64,000 nt of DNA from Clostridia bacterium. GTDB lineage: Bacteria; Bacillota; Clostridia; Oscillospirales; Acutalibacteraceae. Numbering within the stretch: position 1 is the first letter of the stretch; each line of letters opens with the position of its first letter. Below, piece after piece: positions 59,845 through 64,000 of this stretch. The DNA is taken from positions 19,926 through 83,925 of the forward strand of contig JAFUIO010000009.1 of assembly GCA_017468425.1 (NCBI GenBank), read 5' to 3'. The notes under the pieces are model-generated. The model had not been told where the DNA came from, did no database searches, and saw only the letters and a list, made by a program, of their open reading frames with translations. The translations under genes were made by a program, and so were the position numbers.

Positions 59845-62001
59845 ATGAGTATTTTAAATGCAAATTGGATCAAAGCCGGGGAAAGTATGGGCGATGTTGT
59901 GCCTGTATTTTCAAAAGTAATTGAAGTGGCAGACCCCCAAAAAGCAGAAATTTCTGTTACATCAAAAGGTGTTTACTGCCTTTATATCAACGGCAAAAGA
60001 GTAAGCGATTATGTACTTGCTCCCGGTTGGACTGTTTACGAAAAGCGTTTGCAGTATCAGACCTATGATGTTACAAATATGCTTAAAAACGGCGAGAATA
60101 AAATCGAAATCGGTGTTGGCCTCGGTTGGATGATGCACGATAAATCTTTCAAGGACACAAAGGTTATTGCTTCTGTTGAAATTGAAAAAGAAAACGGTGA
60201 AAAAGAAGTTATCGTAACTGATGAAAGCTGGGATTACGCATCTTCACAGAATCTTTTTTCACATATTTACAACGGTGAAACCTTTGATACAACAAAAGAA
60301 ATCACTGTTCTCGGTAAAGCCATAATTGATTCTGAAGAATCAAAGGATGTTCTTATTCCTCAGGAAGGCGAAATTATCAAAGAACACGAACGTATCAATG
60401 CAAAGGAAATTATCACAACTCCTTCAGGCGATACAGTTATCGATTTCGGACAGAATCTTACCGGTTATGTAGAATTTAAATTCAAAGGCAATGCAGGTGA
60501 TGAATTTGTTATCACTCACGCAGAGGTGCTTGATAAAGACGGAGAATTCTACATTGAAAATATGCGTGCTGCAAAGAACGAAATCAGAGTTATCTGTGAC
60601 GGAAACGAGCATACATTCAAACCTCACTATACTTTCCAGGGCTTCAGATATATCAAGCTTGCAGGCTTTACAGATGAAATCAACCTTGAAAACTTCACAG
60701 CTATCGTAGTTTATTCAGATATGAAGAGAACAGGTTATTTCAACTGTTCAAGCGAAATGCTCAACAAGCTTTATCACAATATTATCTGGGGTCAGATGGG
60801 CAACTTCCTTGATGTACCCACAGACTGCCCCCAGAGAGACGAACGTCTCGGCTGGACAGGCGACGCAGAAGTTTTCGTAAAAACTGCAAGTTATAACTTT
60901 GATGTATATAAATTCTTCTCAAAATGGCTCAAGGACCTTGCTGCAGACCAGTGTGCTGACGGCAGAGTTCCTCACGTTATTCCTGACCTCGGTTGGTTTG
61001 ATGATGGAAAAGATGCAACTTCATCTGCAGCATGGGCAGATGCCGCAACAATCTGTCCGTGGCAGATTTACCTTACATACGGTAAAAAAGAAATCCTTGA
61101 AACACAGTACCCCTCAATGAAAAAATGGGTAGATTATCTCGACTCAATCGCAACAGGTAATCTGTGGATTCAGGAAGACCATTTCGGTGACTGGCTCGGT
61201 CTTGATGCAGAAGAAGGCAGCTACAAAGGCTCAACAGATATGAATCTTATTGCATCTGCTTATTACTACTATTCAACAACACTTCTTGTAAAAGCAGGTA
61301 AAGTTCTCGGTGAAGATGTTGAAAAATATGAGCAGAATCTTGAAAACATCAAGAAAGCATATATGGCAGAATACCTTCCGGAAGGTACACTTCTTTGCAA
61401 TACACAGACAGCCTGTGTTTTAACACTTTTCTTTGACCTCTGCGACGATAAAGAAAAAGTTACAGAACAGCTTCTTTCTATCATCAAAGAATATGGTCAT
61501 ATGACAACAGGCTTTGTAGGCACACCTTATCTTCTCCACGCTTTAAGCGAAAACGGACAGACCAAAACAGCCTATGACCTTCTTCTCCGTGAAGAATATC
61601 CCTCATGGCTTTTCTCTGTTAAACAGGGCGCCACAACTATCTGGGAGCATTGGGACGGAATTAAACCTGACGGCTCAATGTGGTCAGCAGATATGAACTC
61701 ATTCAACCACTATGCTTACGGCGCGGTAGGCGATTGGATGTACGGAAATATGGCAGGTATAGGCACAGACGAAAACGCTCCCGGATTCAGGCATATAATT
61801 TTTAAACCTGAAACTGATGAGAGAATTGACTTCGTTGAAGCATCAATCGACACAGCTTACGGTACAGTTAAATCTGAATGGAAAAAAGCAGACGGTAAAA
61901 TCAGATATACATTCACAGTGCCCACAGGTGCAGTTGCAACAGCTTACATCGGCGAAGAGAAATATGCTTTAGGCGCAGGAGTGCATCATTTTGAGTGCTA
62001 A
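59845..62001 (+). CDS. Alpha-L-rhamnosidase (GH78)
   Basis: A 718-residue protein without a signal peptide, so cytoplasmic. The N-terminal beta-sandwich includes GVYCLYINGKRVSDYVLAPG and WTVYEKRLQYQTYDVT. A second sandwich has the ERINAKEI segment. The (alpha/alpha)6 barrel holds DCPQRDERLGWTGDAEVF (about residue 327), the GH78 hallmark, and WEHWDGIKPDGS later. It would cleave terminal alpha-L-rhamnose from imported glycosides. AGGAG lies near the ATG. Co-transcribed with the YhcH-type gene and overlapping ybaK by 11 nt. Confidence 0.93.
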   Translation: MSILNANWIKAGESMGDVVPVFSKVIEVADPQKAEISVTSKGVYCLYINGKRVSDYVLAPGWTVYEKRLQYQTYDVTNMLKNGENKIEIGVGLGWMMHDKSFKDTKVIASVEIEKENGEKEVIVTDESWDYASSQNLFSHIYNGETFDTTKEITVLGKAIIDSEESKDVLIPQEGEIIKEHERINAKEIITTPSGDTVIDFGQNLTGYVEFKFKGNAGDEFVITHAEVLDKDGEFYIENMRAAKNEIRVICDGNEHTFKPHYTFQGFRYIKLAGFTDEINLENFTAIVVYSDMKRTGYFNCSSEMLNKLYHNIIWGQMGNFLDVPTDCPQRDERLGWTGDAEVFVKTASYNFDVYKFFSKWLKDLAADQCADGRVPHVIPDLGWFDDGKDATSSAAWADAATICPWQIYLTYGKKEILETQYPSMKKWVDYLDSIATGNLWIQEDHFGDWLGLDAEEGSYKGSTDMNLIASAYYYYSTTLLVKAGKVLGEDVEKYEQNLENIKKAYMAEYLPEGTLLCNTQTACVLTLFFDLCDDKEKVTEQLLSIIKEYGHMTTGFVGTPYLLHALSENGQTKTAYDLLLREEYPSWLFSVKQGATTIWEHWDGIKPDGSMWSADMNSFNHYAYGAVGDWMYGNMAGIGTDENAPGFRHIIFKPETDERIDFVEASIDTAYGTVKSEWKKADGKIRYTFTVPTGAVATAYIGEEKYALGAGVHHFEC

Positions 62002-62461
62002 AACCAATGCAATAAGAATTGTTGAAACTGCGAAAATCGACTATGTTCTTCACTCATACCCCTGCAAGGAAGCACTTGATGCAGTAACCGTTGCAGGTAA
62101 AATCGGTGCAGATATCGAAAGAGTATTCAAAACACTTGTCACTCAGGGCAAGGGCGGAGATTACTATGTTTTTGTTGTGCCGGGCAAAGAAGAGCTTGAT
62201 CTGAAAAAAGCCGCAGCCGCTGTGGGAGAAAAATCAATTTCAATGATTCACGTTAAAGACATAAATAAAATCACAGGCTACATCCGCGGTGGCTGTAGCC
62301 CTGTGGGTATGAAAAAGAATTATGTAACGGTGTTTGATTCATCTGCTGAAAATTTTGAAAAAATTTATGTCAGTGCAGGAAAGCTTGGCTTCCAGATGGA
62401 ATTGTCACCTTATGATTTGTGCAGTCTTGTAAACGGAAAATTCTGCGAAATTACATTATGA
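61991..62461 (+). CDS. ybaK: Cys-tRNA(Pro)/aminoacyl-tRNA deacylase YbaK/EbsC
   Basis: A 156-residue protein of the YbaK family. TNAIRIVETAKIDYVLHSYP, VFKTLVTQGKGGDYYVFVVPG with the catalytic-site Lys, and YIRGGCSPVGMKKNYVTVFD are conserved segments. It hydrolyses Cys-tRNA(Pro) made in error by ProRS. The TTG start overlaps the end of the rhamnosidase gene, with GGAG about 10 nt upstream. Its operon position is unrelated to sugar use and may only reflect coupling. Confidence 0.92.
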   Translation: MSAKTNAIRIVETAKIDYVLHSYPCKEALDAVTVAGKIGADIERVFKTLVTQGKGGDYYVFVVPGKEELDLKKAAAAVGEKSISMIHVKDINKITGYIRGGCSPVGMKKNYVTVFDSSAENFEKIYVSAGKLGFQMELSPYDLCSLVNGKFCEITL

Positions 62462-62735
62462 GATAAAGCAGTGCAATCAGAAGCAATTTATCGTCAGAAT
62501 TTTTTGAAAGAATGAGGATGAGCGCCAGAATCAGCAGCTTATCTTCATCAGACTGATTCTTTTGAAAACATAACTTATTGCCGTTTTGGAAAGCGGGGGA
62601 CTTTTCTTCTTCTTTTTCAAAACGGCAGTTGCATTTATATTTGTCGTAATCATTTTCGCGAAAACGGGAATTTTCACGCATTCTGAAAGCTTCTTCAGAA
62701 GCTTCTCTGATATCATTGTAAGAAAAATCCTGCAA
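62451..62735 (-). CDS. Small protein with Leu-rich C-terminus, unknown function
   Basis: A 94-residue protein with a TTG start 8 nt after AGGTG. The N-terminal two-thirds is charged and holds three Cys residues (two in KCNCRF). The C-terminus has two similar short segments, SDEDKLLILALILILS and SDDKLLLIALLYLI, each an acidic turn followed by a Leu/Ile run. I recall this type of tail from small clostridial proteins, some spore-related, but assign no function. It overlaps the convergent ybaK stop by 11 bp and is the last of three small genes. Confidence 0.6.
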   Translation of the reverse strand: MQDFSYNDIREASEEAFRMRENSRFRENDYDKYKCNCRFEKEEEKSPAFQNGNKLCFQKNQSDEDKLLILALILILSKNSDDKLLLIALLYLIM

Positions 62736-62743
62736 AAAATCAC

Positions 62744-63073
62744 CTACTTCAGATCTTCTATAATCGGCAGAATTTCAAACATCTTCATCATATTGAGAAG
62801 TTGGTCTGCTTTGTGTTTTCTGTCGTCTTTAAGGAGAGGTTTAAGAGCTTTTATAAGCTCACAACGCGGGTTCTGAGTTGAGGAATTCATCCGCGCCATT
62901 ACTTTTGAAATTTTCCCTATAACAGCAGGGTCAATGCCCTGAAAACCGAAATTATTTTCTTCTTCTTTCTTTTCCTGAATATCGCCGAAAAGGGATTGAG
63001 CTGTCTGCTTCAGCGATTCAATATCCTTCTCGCTCAAGGAAGAAAGGATATCACCGATGTTATCCATATTCAT
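62744..63073 (-). CDS. Small acidic/helical protein, unknown function
   Basis: A 109-residue, mostly helical, charged protein opening MNMDNIGDILSSLSEKDIES and ending LLNMMKMFEILPIIEDLK. A central segment (GFQGIDPAVIGKISKVMARM) and NPRCELIKALKPLLKDDRKH look conserved. No known domain recognised. The ATG overlaps the stop of the preceding 60-residue gene by 4 nt, and the next gene's ribosome site lies across its stop. The three small genes therefore are one tight operon. Confidence 0.62.
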   Translation of the reverse strand: MNMDNIGDILSSLSEKDIESLKQTAQSLFGDIQEKKEEENNFGFQGIDPAVIGKISKVMARMNSSTQNPRCELIKALKPLLKDDRKHKADQLLNMMKMFEILPIIEDLK

Positions 63074-63252
63074 TTTTCGTTTCTGAATTTTTTCATAAGT
63101 TCAAGGGCGAAGGGGCTTGATAAAATTTCTTTCAGTTTGTTTTCGTCAGCCAATACATCATTCAGCTTTTTCTTCTGCTCGGCAGATAAATCGTTTTTAA
63201 TAAAAGAATTCACGTCTTTGTTGTTTAAAAGTTTGTCAAATTTATTGTTCAT
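63070..63252 (-). CDS. Very small helical protein, unknown function
   Basis: A 60-residue charged protein opening MNNKFDKLLNNKDVNSFIKN and ending LELMKKFRNEK. The ATG at 63252 has GGGAG 8 nt upstream and is preferred to a GTG three codons earlier. It is the first gene of the three-gene set, with only 31 bp to the divergent phosphodiesterase gene. It could form a complex with the coupled 109-residue protein. Confidence 0.6.
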   Translation of the reverse strand: MNNKFDKLLNNKDVNSFIKNDLSAEQKKKLNDVLADENKLKEILSSPFALELMKKFRNEK

Positions 63253-63283
63253 TTGAATCACTCCCTGATGAAAGGATTTAGTT

Positions 63284-63742
63284 ATGAGAATTTTAGTTTT
63301 GTCAGATTCACATTCCGATGTTTATTCCTTGCGTAATGCAATAAAAAATCACACTTCTGCAGAGGTCGTTGTTTTTCTCGGCGACGGTGAAAAAGATTTG
63401 TACGAAGTAAGCGATTTGCTTATGGGTAAGCACGTTATTGCCGTAAAAGGTAACTGCGATTTTTATTCATCTCTCGAAGAAAACATAGTGCAGACCATTG
63501 CAGGAAAGAAATTTTTCATCACTCACGGATATCTTGAAAATGTAAAGTTCGGTGATGACAGACTTATCTACAAAGGTCAGTCACTTGACTCCGATATTAT
63601 ATTATATGGCCATACCCATGTCCCTGTGAGTAAATATATTGACGAAATTTATGTTTTTAATCCGGGAAGCATCCGCGACGGAAATTACGGATTTATTGAT
63701 ATTACCGAAAAAGGCGTAATCTGCGTAAATGCAAAATTATAG
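63284..63742 (+). CDS. YfcE/MJ0936-type metallophosphodiesterase
   Basis: A 152-residue minimal metallophosphoesterase. Metal motifs: LVLSDSHSDVYSL (DxH), VVFLGDGEKD (GD), VKGNCDFYSS (GNCD), FITHGYLENV (H) and LYGHTHVPV (GHTH), then FNPGSIRDG. Relatives cleave phosphodiesters including 2'3'-cyclic nucleotides; the physiological substrate is uncertain. In Firmicutes it often sits next to rph and an ITPase gene; no such neighbour is seen downstream here. Confidence 0.93.
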   Translation: MRILVLSDSHSDVYSLRNAIKNHTSAEVVVFLGDGEKDLYEVSDLLMGKHVIAVKGNCDFYSSLEENIVQTIAGKKFFITHGYLENVKFGDDRLIYKGQSLDSDIILYGHTHVPVSKYIDEIYVFNPGSIRDGNYGFIDITEKGVICVNAKL

Positions 63743-63767
63743 TTTATCCGGATATTTACGGCTATAT

Positions 63768-63975
63768 CGTAGAGGATAGGTTGCCCGTCTCGTCATAAAT
63801 CTGCTAAAATTTTCGCGGGCACCGAAACGATGCCCCTACGATGTTAAATTTAGTTGAACTATAAATTATAATTTATATGATTATTAATTCCTTCATTGTA
63901 GGGGACGATGCCCACATCGTCCCGCTTCAGATTACAAGAGATTTTTCGGGTCGATGTGGGCATCGACCCCTACGA
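63768..63975. repeat. Two MITE-like palindromic intergenic elements
   Basis: Element B (63898-63975) has inverted ends: GTAGGGGACGATG on the left and CATCGACCCCTAC on the right. Each end folds on itself: GGGACGATG (63902-63910) with CATCGTCCC (63915-63923), and GGGTCGATG (63948-63956) with CATCGACCC (63961-63969). Element A (63768-63842) is a decayed version, from ATCGTAGAGGATAGG to ACGATGCCCCTACG. No transposase is present. Such elements are often dispersed in clostridial intergenic DNA. Nothing else was recognised up to the window end. Confidence 0.7.
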
Positions 63976-64000
63976 AAATTAAAATAAATACACAGTTAAA

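Overview
The window looks like a chromosomal segment of an anaerobic, low-to-moderate-GC Firmicute of class Clostridia, most likely a gut Ruminococcaceae/Oscillospirales-type lineage. The reasons are strong AGGAGG-type ribosome binding sites, sigma-A promoters close to TTGACA-N17-TATAAT, a Firmicute-type dcw cluster, a c-di-AMP receptor, and many secreted proteins with cohesin, dockerin and Cys-rich GH-repeat modules typical of Ruminococcus relatives. No rRNA, tRNA, CRISPR array, phage or insertion-sequence gene was seen.

Layout. 0-3.5 kb: the end of a membrane-embedded M28 peptidase, the rplM-rpsI operon with a probable L13 leader, and a secreted propeller-like protein. 3.5-9.3 kb (minus): a MarR repressor with its own palindromic operator, a heterodimeric ABC exporter (one half has the degenerate Asp site) and a secreted clan-A glycosidase. 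9.3-13.5 kb (minus): an ABC exporter with an N-terminal zinc ribbon, a stand-alone DUF1854 protein, a c-di-AMP receptor (DarA-type) and an FkbM methyltransferase, in one operon. 13.7-17.6 kb: a consensus promoter drives an overlooked 42-residue amphipathic peptide, followed by a DUF4474-dockerin protein and two cohesin proteins, one anchored by a C-terminal membrane helix. 17.6-20.6 kb: a divergent Gfo/Idh dehydrogenase and two TIM-barrel sugar isomerases. 20.7-29.2 kb: three secreted dockerin proteins, the third built like a fusion of the first two, then a zinc-ribbon membrane protein.

29.4-43.6 kb is the division and cell-wall cluster: mraZ, rsmH, ftsL, a PASTA-containing PBP, murE, murF, mraY, ftsW, murG, murA, ftsQ/divIB and ftsZ. 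murD, murC, murB and ftsA are not in it, and FtsZ has an unusual C-terminus. 43.7-50.1 kb: a SLOG-type protein, a secreted ceramidase-like protein, a lone AgrC-like histidine kinase, a TIM-barrel isomerase, and a polysaccharide deacetylase/formyltransferase pair. 50.2-64 kb: alpha-galactosidase, ChbG-type deacetylase, a 1506-residue repeat-rich surface protein, metallophosphoesterase, YhcH-type protein, GH78 rhamnosidase, YbaK, three tiny conserved-looking proteins, a YfcE phosphodiesterase and MITE-like palindromic repeats.

The most interesting theme is a small cohesin-dockerin set not tied to obvious cellulases: a membrane-anchored cohesin, a secreted cohesin with an Ig-like tail, and four dockerin proteins carrying non-catalytic or unknown modules. 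It may build a cell-surface complex other than a cellulosome. The strongly expressed small peptide at its head is the least explained element.
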